NCBI RefSeq assembly: GCF_008365315.1
Contig: NZ_CP043506.1
Span: 2,750,619 to 2,814,618 of the forward strand
Source of the DNA: Acetobacter vaccinii
GTDB taxonomy: Bacteria; Pseudomonadota; Alphaproteobacteria; Acetobacterales; Acetobacteraceae
Length of the DNA stretch: 64,000 nucleotides
Direction of reading: 5' to 3'
Shown here: positions 38,014 to 46,155 of the stretch, one piece after another
Position numbering within the stretch: the stretch's first letter is position 1
Layout of the letters: the number at the start of each line of letters is the position of its first letter
Notes under the pieces: generated by a model
What the model was told of the DNA's origin: nothing
What the model saw: the letters and a program-made list of their open reading frames with translations, nothing else
Databases searched by the model: none
Made by a program: the position numbers and the translations under genes

Positions 38014-39573
38014 ATGTATTACAGCCGCCTCAAACTGGCCTCGGTGCTGGGTGTGTGCCTGCTGGGCCTGCTGCTATGCTTGCCCAACGGCCTGCGCAGG
38101 CCCCTTCCCTCGATACCGTGGCGACAGGTCCATCTTGGGCTGGACCTGCGCGGTGGTTCCTACCTGCTGCTCCAGGTTGATCTCAAGAGCCTGACGCATG
38201 ACAGACTCCAGACACTGTCCGAGGCTGTGCGCGACGCGTTGCTGAAGGAACACCTTGGCTACCGCGATATTGCGGTCAATGCTGATCAGGCCAGCATTAC
38301 CTTCCAGCCGCGTGACCCGTCGGAAACACAGGCTGATCTGGATGCGCTGAAGGCGCTCCCCCATGCCACGGCCAATGAATTCAGCATTACCCGGCAGGAC
38401 AATGGTGCCATTGTGCTGGCCCTGTCGCCCGAATCCATTCGCCAACGGGCGCATGACGCCATTACCCAGTCCATCGAGATCGTGCGCCGCCGTATTGACG
38501 GCACTGGTGCTGTCGATCCGCAGATTACCCGCCAGGGTGATGACCGGATTGTGGTGGAACTGCCCGGCATTAGCGACCCTGACCGCATCAAGGCGCTACT
38601 GGGCACCACCGCGCGCATGACCTTCCGTCTGGTTGACCCCAACGCCCTGCACGCCACCTACCCGCCGCCGGGTGTCAGCCTGCTGCCCATGGCCAGCCCT
38701 GCCGACGGCGGCCCGCTGCCCGTGTTTGACCACGTGGATGTGGATGGCAGCGACCTGACCAACGCGGGCGCCGTCATTGATCAGCAGACCGGGGAATGGG
38801 CTGTCAGCTTCTCCTTCGATTCTGTAGGCACCCATGCCTTTGCCACGGTGACCAAAGCCAATGTCGGCCACCGCTTTGCCATTGTGCTGGACAACAAGGT
38901 GATCGAAGCCCCCGTCATCCGCACCGCCATTACCGGCGGCAATGGCCAGATTACCGGCGGGTTTGACGCCCAGAAAGCCACCGACCTTGCGCTGATGCTG
39001 CGTGCAGGCGCCCTGCCTGCCCCGCTGAGTGTTATTGAGCAGCGCACCATTGGCCCGTCACTGGGGGCGGATTCCATCCGTGCAGGCATGATCAGCCTTG
39101 CGGCTGGCTTCCTGATGGTGGTTGTGTTCATGGCGCTGTTTTATGGGCGCTTTGGATGGTACGCCAACGCCGCCCTGCTGGCCAACCTGGTGCTGATGAT
39201 CGCGATCCTGTCGCTGTTTGAGGCCACACTGACCCTGCCGGGCATGGCGGGCATGCTGCTGACACTGGGTATGGCGGTGGATGCCAATATCCTCATCAAC
39301 GAGCGTATCCGTGAAGAGGTAAACCGTGGGCGCACGCCCCTTGCCGCCATGCAGGCAGGCTTTGAGCGTGCCACATCCACCATTGTGGACAGTAACGCCA
39401 CGGCCCTGCTGGCCCATGTCATGCTGTTTGTGTTTGGCACCGGCCCGGTACGGGGCTTTGCCCTGACCATTACCATCGGCATCGTGACAACCCTGTTCAC
39501 GACCCTTCTGCTTTCCCGCATGCTCATGACCCGCTGGTACGCGCGCACGCGCCCCACCAGCCTGCCGGTCTGA
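38014..39573 (+). CDS. secD: Protein translocase subunit SecD
   Basis: 519 aa from ATG 38014; a GTG two codons earlier is the alternative. Inner-membrane RND-type partner of SecYEG that uses the proton gradient to pull proteins into the periplasm. One N-terminal helix, LGLDLRGGSYLLLQVD, a large periplasmic P1 domain (SIEIVRRRIDGTG), then five helices with the SecD motif GMAVDANILINERIREE. 14 bp before secF. No yajC gene is adjacent, unlike in many Proteobacteria. Confidence 0.96.
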   Translation: MYYSRLKLASVLGVCLLGLLLCLPNGLRRPLPSIPWRQVHLGLDLRGGSYLLLQVDLKSLTHDRLQTLSEAVRDALLKEHLGYRDIAVNADQASITFQPRDPSETQADLDALKALPHATANEFSITRQDNGAIVLALSPESIRQRAHDAITQSIEIVRRRIDGTGAVDPQITRQGDDRIVVELPGISDPDRIKALLGTTARMTFRLVDPNALHATYPPPGVSLLPMASPADGGPLPVFDHVDVDGSDLTNAGAVIDQQTGEWAVSFSFDSVGTHAFATVTKANVGHRFAIVLDNKVIEAPVIRTAITGGNGQITGGFDAQKATDLALMLRAGALPAPLSVIEQRTIGPSLGADSIRAGMISLAAGFLMVVVFMALFYGRFGWYANAALLANLVLMIAILSLFEATLTLPGMAGMLLTLGMAVDANILINERIREEVNRGRTPLAAMQAGFERATSTIVDSNATALLAHVMLFVFGTGPVRGFALTITIGIVTTLFTTLLLSRMLMTRWYARTRPTSLPV

Positions 39574-39587
39574 AACGAGAGGCGCAT

Positions 39588-40529
39588 ATGTTCGGACGAC
39601 CTCTTCTGCGCTTTGTCCGCAAGGACACGCATATCAACTTCATGCGCGGCCGCCATATGGGGCTGATCGTTTCTGCCGTGCTGTCCGTGGCTTCGCTGAT
39701 CCTGTTCTTCCACCCTGGGCTGACCCTGGGGCTGGATTTCAGGGGCGGCATTGTCGTGGAGGCCAAGACCTCTGGCCCGGCAGACTTTGCCAAGCTGCGT
39801 GCAGCTCTGGCCAGCCACGGCATCCAGCATGCCTCGCTCCAGTCCTTTGGCGGCGCGGATGATGTGCTGATCCGGCTGGACACGGGGGAAGGCCAGAATA
39901 CGCAGGCCATTGTGGACCAGGTACGCCACACGCTGGACCAGACCCTGCCGGGCACCACCATCCTGCGGGCCGATGCGGTGGGCGCTTCCGTCTCGGCCGA
40001 GCTGTTCCGCAACGGTATTCTCGCCCTTGTGCTCAGTCTGGCGATGATCCTGGTTTACATCTGGGTCCGCTTTGAATGGGAGTTTGCGCTCAGCGCCGTT
40101 GTCACTCTGGTGCTGGACCTGACCAAGACCATGGGCTTTCTGGTGCTGACCGGCTTTGAGTTTGACCTGGTCATGGTGGCCGCAATCCTGACCATTCTTG
40201 GCTATTCCACCAACGACAAAGTGGTGGTTTACGACAGGGTGCGTGAGAACCTGCGCCGTTACCGCAGCATGCCGCTGATTGACCTGATCAACCTGTCCAT
40301 CAACGAAACGCTAAACCGTACACTGGGCACATCCTCCACCGTTTTCCTCGCCTCATTGCCACTGGCCTTGTGGGGGGGCAGCACACTGTCAGGCTTTGCC
40401 TGGACCATGCTGTTCGGCATTGTGGTTGGCACATCGTCATCCATTTTCATTGCCGCGCCACTGCTGCTGTTCATGGGGGAAGGCCGCCTGAAGCGCGATG
40501 CCAAAGCCCCCGCAGCCAGCAAAGCCTGA
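39588..40529 (+). CDS. secF: Protein translocase subunit SecF
   Basis: 313 aa. It has an N-terminal helix, LGLDFRGGIVVEAK, a small periplasmic domain, and five further helices with the SecF motif GYSTNDKVVVYDRVREN. It forms the SecDF complex with the preceding gene. GAGAGG precedes the ATG. A GC-rich hairpin follows the stop. Confidence 0.96.
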   Translation: MFGRPLLRFVRKDTHINFMRGRHMGLIVSAVLSVASLILFFHPGLTLGLDFRGGIVVEAKTSGPADFAKLRAALASHGIQHASLQSFGGADDVLIRLDTGEGQNTQAIVDQVRHTLDQTLPGTTILRADAVGASVSAELFRNGILALVLSLAMILVYIWVRFEWEFALSAVVTLVLDLTKTMGFLVLTGFEFDLVMVAAILTILGYSTNDKVVVYDRVRENLRRYRSMPLIDLINLSINETLNRTLGTSSTVFLASLPLALWGGSTLSGFAWTMLFGIVVGTSSSIFIAAPLLLFMGEGRLKRDAKAPAASKA

Positions 40530-40536
40530 CAATAAC

Positions 40537-40569
40537 AAAGGCATCTGCCACACAACTGGCAGATGCCTT
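40537..40569. terminator. Hairpin terminator between secF and a convergent gene
   Basis: AAAGGCATCTGCCA, CACAAC loop, TGGCAGATGCCTT: a 13-bp perfect stem followed by TTGTCT. It probably ends secF, and the convergent lipoprotein gene from the other side. Confidence 0.75.
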
Positions 40570-40628
40570 GTCTAGCACCCGAACACCCTGCCCCGCCCGA
40601 CGGAACTACGCCGGCTATAACGCCTGTA

Positions 40629-41000
40629 TTAGCGGGCTACGGCCTGTGGCTGCGGCACGGTGCCTACCGGTGCTTCTATAACCCCAATAAAATCTTCCAC
40701 CTTCTGCCCTGCCTGCAACAGGGTAAACTGGCTTGGATGGTCCTGAAAAAGCAGGAGCGCGCCCAGGGTCTCCCGATCCGCCTTCAGGATCGCCTGCACC
40801 TGTGCGTTGGGTAACGGCCCGGCCATAAGTCGCCCCCGTGCCATGCCGTTTGTAATGACATAGCTGTACAGGACGGTATGCGGGGTCTGATAAAGGGGGA
40901 GCCCCTGCGGCACGGCCTGGCAGGCTGCCACACACCCCACAAAACCAAACAGGACAAGCCCCCGCATAAGGGGCCGGAAGCGAAGGACAGGATACTGCAT
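40629..41000 (-). CDS. Small putative lipoprotein
   Basis: 123 aa from ATG 41000. Signal sequence MRGLVLFGFVGCVAAC (internal residues 12-27) ends in a lipobox-like VAAC. The body is a single small domain with HTVLYSYVITNGMARGRLM, then an acidic and hydrophobic helix (NAQVQAILKADRETLGALLLF). I do not recognise a family. It is convergent with secF. Coding character looks real but the evidence is moderate. Confidence 0.65.
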   Translation of the reverse strand: MQYPVLRFRPLMRGLVLFGFVGCVAACQAVPQGLPLYQTPHTVLYSYVITNGMARGRLMAGPLPNAQVQAILKADRETLGALLLFQDHPSQFTLLQAGQKVEDFIGVIEAPVGTVPQPQAVAR

Positions 41001-41164
41001 AGGCAAATGCTAGCCTATCTCTCGCCGTCCTCAAATACAGCCTCTGCTCTGACTGTGCGTCTTGTGATGGGGATACCCGGACTGGCCGGAGAGAGCCCTC
41101 GGTTTGAGGGTGTGCCCCATGGGGGCCTGTTACCCTACGCGCCTGCTCCGGGAGCACCGTGCTG

Positions 41165-41193
41165 AAAACCCGGAAGGGGCTTGTGGCCCCTTC
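41165..41193 (-). terminator. Intrinsic terminator of mscL
   Basis: On the minus strand GAAGGGGC, CACAA loop, GCCCCTTC, then CGGGTTTTC; about 70 bp after the mscL stop. Confidence 0.75.
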
Positions 41194-41262
41194 TCCCCGA
41201 TTCAGGCGCGGTGGCTTGCACGAGGCAATGCCCGATTCAGGGTTGGTCTGTGGTGTCGTGGT

Positions 41263-41739
41263 TTATTTGGTGCTGGCGGCGTTTTTGGCAGCCAGTTCAT
41301 CGCGAATCTGCTCCAGCAGCACTTCGGTGCGGCTCGGCTCAGCCGGGGCTGCGGGCTTGGCGTCTTCACGCACATGCAGGCGGGTCAGCGCCTTGACCAG
41401 CCAGAAAATAGCCAGAGCAACGATCAGAAACTGGATAACAGCGTTCACGAACATCCCGATATTAAGGGTAACGGCCCCTGCCTTCTGGGCTTCGGCCAGG
41501 GTTGCCATGTGTTCACCCTTGAGGGTGATGAACAGATTCGAGAAATCAATGCCCCCGATCAGCAAGCCCAGCAGCGGGTTGAAAATATCCTTGACCAGAC
41601 TGTTGACGATGGAGGTAAACGCCGCACCGACGATAACACCCACCGCCAGATCAACAACATTGCCGCGCATGATAAAGCCGCGAAACTCAGCAATCCATGC
41701 GGGCGTGCGCACGTGTGAGGTAAGATCAACCATTCCCAT
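41263..41739 (-). CDS. mscL: Large-conductance mechanosensitive channel
   Basis: 158 aa. Pentameric channel that opens under extreme membrane tension during osmotic downshock. Family core: EFRGFIMRGNVVDLAVGVIVGAAFTSIV (TM1), a periplasmic loop, and TM2 (FVNAVIQFLIVALAIFWLV), then a charged C-terminal helix. The N-terminus has about 17 residues before the conserved FRGF, slightly longer than E. coli. AGGA sits 4 nt before the first ATG; a second ATG follows two codons later. Confidence 0.95.
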   Translation of the reverse strand: MGMVDLTSHVRTPAWIAEFRGFIMRGNVVDLAVGVIVGAAFTSIVNSLVKDIFNPLLGLLIGGIDFSNLFITLKGEHMATLAEAQKAGAVTLNIGMFVNAVIQFLIVALAIFWLVKALTRLHVREDAKPAAPAEPSRTEVLLEQIRDELAAKNAASTK

Positions 41740-41780
41740 AAATTCCTATTTTCAAAAACTTGTGGCTCCAGACACTTCAT

Positions 41781-41810
41781 TATGTATCCGCGCTGTCACC
41801 AATTCCTCAA
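41781..41810 (-). promoter_or_regulatory. Possible mscL promoter
   Basis: On the minus strand TTGAGG (-35), 18-bp spacer, TACATA (-10), ending 42 bp before the mscL ATG. Confidence 0.4.
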
Positions 41811-41896
41811 CGCGGAAAGGTCATGGTCCACATTATTTCTTTTCTATGGTGCGGTTTTGTCATTCCGTCCACGACCCATGTGGGTGAAATGAAGTG

Positions 41897-41925
41897 TTGA
41901 TCCTGCGCAGCCGTGCCGTTATATG
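41897..41925 (+). promoter_or_regulatory. Likely sigma-70 promoter of rpmE
   Basis: TTGATC (-35), exactly 17 bp, TATATG (-10). The -10 ends 60 bp before the rpmE ATG. Confidence 0.65.
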
Positions 41926-41985
41926 CTCGGCCAATATGGCCCGGTCGGTATCGGGCCCTTTCCGCTGTAAAGAAAGACCAGTTGC

Positions 41986-42216
41986 ATGAAACCCGGCATT
42001 CACCCCGACTACCACGAGATCACCGTCATCATGACCGATGGCACGGAATACACGACGCACTCCTGCTACGGCCAGCCTGGCGACACCCTGCGCCTGGACG
42101 TTGACACCAAGTCCCACCCGGCGTGGACGGGCGTGCAGCGTATTCTCGACACCGGGGGCCAGGTTGCCAAGTTCAACAAGCGCTTTGCTGGTATCGGCAC
42201 CCGCACAAAGGGCTGA
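41986..42216 (+). CDS. rpmE: 50S ribosomal protein L31
   Basis: 76 aa. Recognised by [26 protein letters not shown] and a C-terminal [10 protein letters not shown]. The four zinc-binding cysteines of the C+ form are absent (only one Cys, in SCYGQPGD), so this is a zinc-independent type. It has its own promoter and terminator, so it is a single-gene unit. Confidence 0.95.
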   Translation: MKPGIHPDYHEITVIMTDGTEYTTHSCYGQPGDTLRLDVDTKSHPAWTGVQRILDTGGQVAKFNKRFAGIGTRTKG

Positions 42217-42237
42217 TCTTACAGCCACGGCGTGCAG

Positions 42238-42273
42238 AAAGCCCCGCACTCTTGAAAGAGGGTGCGGGGCTTT
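42238..42273 (+). terminator. Intrinsic terminator of rpmE
   Basis: AAAGCCCCGCAC, loop, GTGCGGGGCTTT: an 11-12 bp GC stem 22 bp after the stop. The loop and right arm overlap a sigma-32-like promoter for the next gene. Confidence 0.88.
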
Positions 42274-42279
42274 CCATGT
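42251..42279 (+). promoter_or_regulatory. Candidate heat-shock (sigma-32) promoter of the small heat-shock gene
   Basis: CTTGAA (exact -35 consensus), 15-bp spacer, TTCCATGT (6 of 8 to CCCCATNT). It predicts a transcript start near 42286 and a leader of about 108 nt. The element is embedded in the rpmE terminator. Confidence 0.55.
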
Positions 42280-42300
42280 TCAGGGTATGCCAGTGCCCAA

Positions 42301-42394
42301 CCGGGGCTGGCGACACACCTGCCCTGTCAGGCTGCCGACCCGGAGCCTGCCGCATGAAGGGCAGAACCTTGCCGAGTAAAGAAGGTTCCTGACC
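42301..42394 (+). promoter_or_regulatory. Candidate ROSE-like RNA thermometer in the small heat-shock gene leader
   Basis: Three stems can form. Stem 1 closes CCGGG (from 42301) with CCCGG (to ~42343), with GACA/TGTC inside. Stem 2 is CTGCC (42347-42351) with GGCAG (42360-42364). Stem 3 is GAACCTT (42364-42370) with AAGGTTC (42382-42388), sharing base 42364 with stem 2. Stem 3 buries the ribosome-binding site GAAGG (42381-42385), 9 nt before the ATG, and contains CCTTGCC, close to the U-U/C-G-C-rich anti-SD of ROSE elements. It should melt on heating. Confidence 0.6.
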
Positions 42395-42904
42395 ATGACA
42401 TATGACTTTACCCCCCTTTTCCGCACCGCCATCGGCTTTGACCGCCTGGCCCAGGTGATGGACACCGCGGCACGCACCGCAGGCACGTCCAGCTACCCTC
42501 CCTATGACATCGCCAAAACCGGGAGCGACAGCTACGCCCTGACCATGGCCGTGGCAGGCTTTGGCCCCGATGACATTGAGCTGGTCGTGCAGGACAACAC
42601 GCTGGTTGTGTCCGGCCGTGTCAACGCACCACTGGAGGAAGGGGAAATCCTCCACCGGGGAATTGCCCGCCGCGCCTTTGAGCGGCGCTTTGCCCTGGCC
42701 GACCATGTGGAAGTCACCAGCGCCGACATGCACAATGGTCTGCTGCGGATCATGGTGCGCCAGATTGTGCCCGACGCCCTCAAGCCCCGCCGTATTCCCG
42801 TCGGGGTTGGTCAAAACCGCAGTGCCAATGTCGCACCTGCCAGCGCCCAGCCCAACCTGGCAGCGCAGGTCGAGAACACACCGCCAGTCGCCACCGCGGC
42901 CTGA
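42395..42904 (+). CDS. Small heat-shock protein (Hsp20/IbpA class A)
   Basis: 169 aa. ATP-independent chaperone that holds unfolding proteins. N-terminus FTPLFRTAIGFDRLAQVMD and YPPYDIAKTG are typical of IbpA-type class A proteins. The alpha-crystallin domain spans ~40-130 (YALTMAVAGFGPDDIELVVQ, RGIARRAFERRFALADHVEV, NGLLRI). A long Ala/Pro/Asn-rich tail follows. It is apparently controlled both by a sigma-32 promoter and by a thermosensing leader. Confidence 0.94.
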   Translation: MTYDFTPLFRTAIGFDRLAQVMDTAARTAGTSSYPPYDIAKTGSDSYALTMAVAGFGPDDIELVVQDNTLVVSGRVNAPLEEGEILHRGIARRAFERRFALADHVEVTSADMHNGLLRIMVRQIVPDALKPRRIPVGVGQNRSANVAPASAQPNLAAQVENTPPVATAA

Positions 42905-42928
42905 CACACGCCCCCGGCGCCACCAAAA

Positions 42929-42952
42929 GAGGGAAAGCCCCGGCTTTCCCTC
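42929..42952. terminator. Perfect 11-bp hairpin after the small heat-shock gene
   Basis: GAGGGAAAGCC, CC, GGCTTTCCCTC, placed 25 bp after the stop, without a T-run on the plus strand. It probably ends or stabilises the transcript. Confidence 0.65.
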
Positions 42953-43111
42953 CCCCGCCTGTGCATTTGCAGCTTGACCTGCATAGGCCGCACCCGCCAT
43001 ACCGTGGGCAATGATTGCGCGTCGGCAGGCACGCAGGCTTCCGGGGCGGTGCCCCTGGCCATCAACTCTCGGGTGCCTGCGTGAATGCGGCCCGATGACA
43101 GGATGGAAGCC

Positions 43112-43714
43112 ATGACAACCTTACCGTTGATGCCCAAAGCGACCGCTGTGTGGCTCATTGAAAAGACCGCTCTGAGCTTTGAGCAGATCGCCGCCTTCTG
43201 CGGCATGCATCCGCTGGAAGTACAGGCTATTGCCGATGGCGAAGTCGCGCAGGGCATTGTCGGCTACGACCCCATTGCCAACCATCAGCTCACGCGTGAG
43301 GAAATCCGCCGGTGTGAAGGCACACCTACCGCGCGCCTCAAGATCATGACCGTCAGCAACCCTGTGCGCCGTCGCTCCAAAGGGGCACGCTATACCCCTG
43401 TGGCCAAGCGCCATGACCGGCCCGATGGGATTGCCTTCCTGCTGCGTAACTACCCGCAGCTGAGCGACCCGCAGATTGTCAAGCTGCTGGGCACCACCAA
43501 GGACACCATTGCCAAGGTGCGTGACAAGCAGCACTGGAACACGCCCAACATCAAGCCGCGTGACCCCGTGACAGTTGGCCTGTGCAGCCAGACGGACCTG
43601 AACGCCGCCGTGCACGACGCCAATACCCGGCTTGAGCGTGAAGGCGCAGACATTCCAACCCCTGTCATCGACAGTGTGGATGTGGGCGCTGGCGTGGAAT
43701 TTTCTGAAGACTGA
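43112..43714 (+). CDS. trcR: DUF1013 cell-cycle transcriptional regulator (TrcR type)
   Basis: 200 aa from ATG 43112 (GGATGGAAG upstream). It matches the alphaproteobacterial DUF1013 pattern: LMPKATAVWLIEKTALSFEQIAAFCGMHPLEVQAIADGEVAQGI, then YDPIANHQLT and a second helix-turn-helix-like part (LSDPQIVKLLGTTKDTIAKVRDKQHWN). TrcR in Sinorhizobium activates cell-cycle genes such as gcrA; a similar role is inferred here. It stands alone, closed by a hairpin. Confidence 0.9.
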   Translation: MTTLPLMPKATAVWLIEKTALSFEQIAAFCGMHPLEVQAIADGEVAQGIVGYDPIANHQLTREEIRRCEGTPTARLKIMTVSNPVRRRSKGARYTPVAKRHDRPDGIAFLLRNYPQLSDPQIVKLLGTTKDTIAKVRDKQHWNTPNIKPRDPVTVGLCSQTDLNAAVHDANTRLEREGADIPTPVIDSVDVGAGVEFSED

Positions 43715-43720
43715 TAACAA

Positions 43721-43754
43721 CACACGCGGCCAGCACTCAGCATGGCCGCGTGTG
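43721..43754. terminator. Hairpin terminator between trcR and a convergent DUF465 gene
   Basis: CACACGCGGCC, 12-nt loop, GGCCGCGTGTG; 7 bp after the trcR stop and 12 bp from the stop of the opposite gene. No clear T-run. Confidence 0.7.
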
Positions 43755-43765
43755 GGACTAGCGGC

Positions 43766-43930
43766 TTAGTCCGCCAGCCTTTCTATTTCTTCCTTGATAC
43801 GCAGCTTCTGTAGCTTCAGGCACATCAGGACACGTTCGTCAGGTCTTGGTCTGCCACCTTCGGTACTGATTTTCTGATCAACCCGAAAATGACGGTTCTT
43901 GAGACTTTCAATCCTTGCAAGGCGCGACAT
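43766..43930 (-). CDS. DUF465 (YdcH-like) small protein
   Basis: Only 54 aa: it starts MSRLARIESLKNRHFRVDQK and ends KEEIERLAD. It has a near-perfect ribosome-binding site, TAAGGAGG, about 5 nt before the ATG. One amphipathic helical hairpin with L-K-x-x-H-x-x-V-D-x-x-I and L-K-x-x-K-L-R-I-K-E-E-I is the DUF465 pattern. Function of the family is unknown; it may mediate helix-helix contacts. A second DUF465 gene lies divergently 227 bp away. Confidence 0.88.
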   Translation of the reverse strand: MSRLARIESLKNRHFRVDQKISTEGGRPRPDERVLMCLKLQKLRIKEEIERLAD

Positions 43931-44157
43931 GGCTACCTCCTTACGGTTGACGACCCGATGACGGTAGCGTACAGCCTGTCAAAAATTTCATGCTAATTTC
44001 ATATCTCCCCACATGCTGACATGCGCTGTACACATGCAACTTTTTTCGCACGCCGGGTCTGGCCTCGCGCAGAAGGTTGGTGAACACTCGCAACCACATG
44101 GATCAAACGCCCATAACAGCGTAAACGAGTCCTATTGTGCCAGGGGGAAATACCATC

Positions 44158-44364
44158 ATGCTGACTGATCGGAACATTGTGCTGGGCCAGCTTCATGAAC
44201 TCCGCAGCGAACATCGTGACCTGGATACCATCATCTACCGCATGACATGCGAGCCCGCTTTTATCGACCAGCTGTACCTCCAGCGCCTGAAAAAACGGAA
44301 ACTTCTTCTCAAGGACCGTATAACAAAGCTTGAAAGCCAGCTGATCCCCGACAATATTGCCTGA
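44158..44364 (+). CDS. DUF465 (YdcH-like) small protein
   Basis: 68 aa from ATG 44158 (AGGGGG upstream); an in-frame ATG-less extension to 44137 is unlikely. Sequence pattern LHELRSEHRDLDTIIYRM then QLYLQRLKKRKLLLKDRITKLES is the DUF465 helical hairpin, here with an insertion compared with its 54-aa neighbour. It lies 87 bp upstream of purE. Function unknown. Confidence 0.85.
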   Translation: MLTDRNIVLGQLHELRSEHRDLDTIIYRMTCEPAFIDQLYLQRLKKRKLLLKDRITKLESQLIPDNIA

Positions 44365-44451
44365 GTTTTCAGCCAATACAGACTGACCGGACACACTGCG
44401 ACCGTGAGCACACCAGACCCCCAGCCATCCGCCCCCCTTCCGACACAAGAC

Positions 44452-44955
44452 ATGGCCACGACCACCAGCCCCCGGGTTGGTGTGATCATGGGCAGCCAGT
44501 CCGACTGGGAAACCATGCGCCATGCTCAGGATATCCTGAACACGCTGGAAATCCCGCACGAGGTCAGCATTGTCTCGGCCCACCGCACCCCTGACAGGCT
44601 GGCGGACTATGCCCGCAATGCCGCAGGCCGTGGGCTGTCGGTCATTATCGCGGGGGCGGGCGGGGCTGCCCATCTGCCGGGCATGTGCGCGGCCTGGACC
44701 TGCCTGCCTGTGCTGGGCGTGCCGGTGGAATCCCGCACGCTCAAAGGCATGGACAGCCTACTATCCATTGTGCAGATGCCCGGTGGCGTGCCTGTGGGCA
44801 CACTGGCCATTGGCTCAGCCGGAGCCAAGAACGCAGCCCTGCTGGCGGCCTCCATCCTGGCCCTACAGGACCCTGCCCTGTCCGCCCGCCTGGAAACATG
44901 GCGCGCTCTCCAGACCGCCTCGGTCGCCAACACTCCTGTTACCGAAAACGAATGA
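44452..44955 (+). CDS. purE: N5-carboxyaminoimidazole ribonucleotide mutase
   Basis: 167 aa from ATG 44452, matching the usual class I PurE length; a GTG at 44404 would add 16 residues and cannot be excluded, as neither start has a clear ribosome-binding site. It moves the carboxylate from N5 to C4 of AIR in purine synthesis. Motifs: [18 protein letters not shown] (catalytic His) and [18 protein letters not shown]. Its stop overlaps the purK start (ATGA). Confidence 0.94.
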   Translation: MATTTSPRVGVIMGSQSDWETMRHAQDILNTLEIPHEVSIVSAHRTPDRLADYARNAAGRGLSVIIAGAGGAAHLPGMCAAWTCLPVLGVPVESRTLKGMDSLLSIVQMPGGVPVGTLAIGSAGAKNAALLAASILALQDPALSARLETWRALQTASVANTPVTENE

Positions 44956-46127
44956 CCCAGAGCACAACCGCACTGGCCCCCGGCGCAGTCATCGGCATTA
45001 TGGGCGGTGGCCAGTTGGGCCGCATGTCCGCTGTGGCTGCCGCCAAGCTTGGCTTCAAGGTGCATGTTTTCACCCAGAATGTCACCGACCCGGCGGTAGA
45101 AGTGGCGCACGCCGTCACGCTCGCCCCCTATGACTCCCCCGAAGCGCTGGAAAGCTTTGCCCGCGCGGTGGATGTTGTCACCTTCGAGTTCGAGAACATT
45201 ACTGCCGATGCGCTGGACCTGCTGGCGCGCCACTGCCCTGTCCGCCCGTCGGGCCGGGTTTTGCGGACGAGTCAGGACCGGCTGGAAGAAAAAACTTTTC
45301 TGGCGTCCATCGGCATCCCTCTGGCCCCCTGGCACCCGGTCACGGCACGGGCCGACCTCCAGACCGCCATGGACACGCTGGGCCTGCCGCTGATCCTCAA
45401 GACCGCGCAGGAAGGGTATGACGGCAAAGGCCAGCGCCGCGTACACCACCCCGATGACCTGAACACCGCGTTTGATGAGCTTGCCCCCCACCCGCTGGTG
45501 GCGGAAGGTATGGTCGACTTTGCCTGCGAGCTGAGCGTGATGGTCATACGCGGGGTTGATGGCACCATCCGCTGCTTTGACACGGTGCAGAACCGCCACT
45601 GGCACGGTATTCTGGACATGACCCTGGCTCCGGCCCCGGTCATGGAAGAAACCGCCCGCAAGGCGCAGGAACTGGCCTGCCGTGTGGCCGAGGCCTTTGA
45701 CCTTGTTGGTATTATGGGCGTGGAAATGTTCCTCGACCACACCGGCGCGCTGCTGGTCAACGAGGTTGCCCCCCGGCCGCATAATTCCGGCCACTGGACC
45801 ATGAATGCCTGCCCGCAGGACCAGTTTGACATGCATATCCGCGCCGTTGCGGGCCTGCCGTTGCCACAGGCCACACGCCACGCCGATGCTGTCATGAAAA
45901 ATCTGGTCGGCCCGGAAGATATGGCTCTCTGGCCAGAAATCCTGAAAACACCCGGCCATATCCCACATCTGTATGGCAAGGCGGATGCCCGTCCTGGCCG
46001 CAAGATGGGCCATGTGAACGTACTGTTTCCCTTTGGCGCACTGCCGGGGGAATTCGGCGTGCAGGATGCTCTGGGCGCATTGGCCACAAAAACAGCAGCC
46101 CCCGCTGATATGGAAGCCATAGACTGA
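44952..46127 (+). CDS. purK: N5-carboxyaminoimidazole ribonucleotide synthase
   Basis: 391 aa. ATP-grasp enzyme that carboxylates AIR with bicarbonate, giving the substrate of PurE. Visible: [11 protein letters not shown] (N-terminal Rossmann-like), [13 protein letters not shown] (ATP loop), [10 protein letters not shown] and [14 protein letters not shown]. The four-base overlap with purE gives translational coupling. Confidence 0.95.
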   Translation: MTQSTTALAPGAVIGIMGGGQLGRMSAVAAAKLGFKVHVFTQNVTDPAVEVAHAVTLAPYDSPEALESFARAVDVVTFEFENITADALDLLARHCPVRPSGRVLRTSQDRLEEKTFLASIGIPLAPWHPVTARADLQTAMDTLGLPLILKTAQEGYDGKGQRRVHHPDDLNTAFDELAPHPLVAEGMVDFACELSVMVIRGVDGTIRCFDTVQNRHWHGILDMTLAPAPVMEETARKAQELACRVAEAFDLVGIMGVEMFLDHTGALLVNEVAPRPHNSGHWTMNACPQDQFDMHIRAVAGLPLPQATRHADAVMKNLVGPEDMALWPEILKTPGHIPHLYGKADARPGRKMGHVNVLFPFGALPGEFGVQDALGALATKTAAPADMEAID

Positions 46128-46155
46128 CACATTGTCTGAAGGAGGAAGGGCGGCC

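Noticed and set aside
40615..41157. 180-codon minus-strand frame overlapping the small lipoprotein
   Set aside because: Pro/Arg/Gly-rich translation in a different frame from the lipoprotein, which has a credible signal and lipobox.
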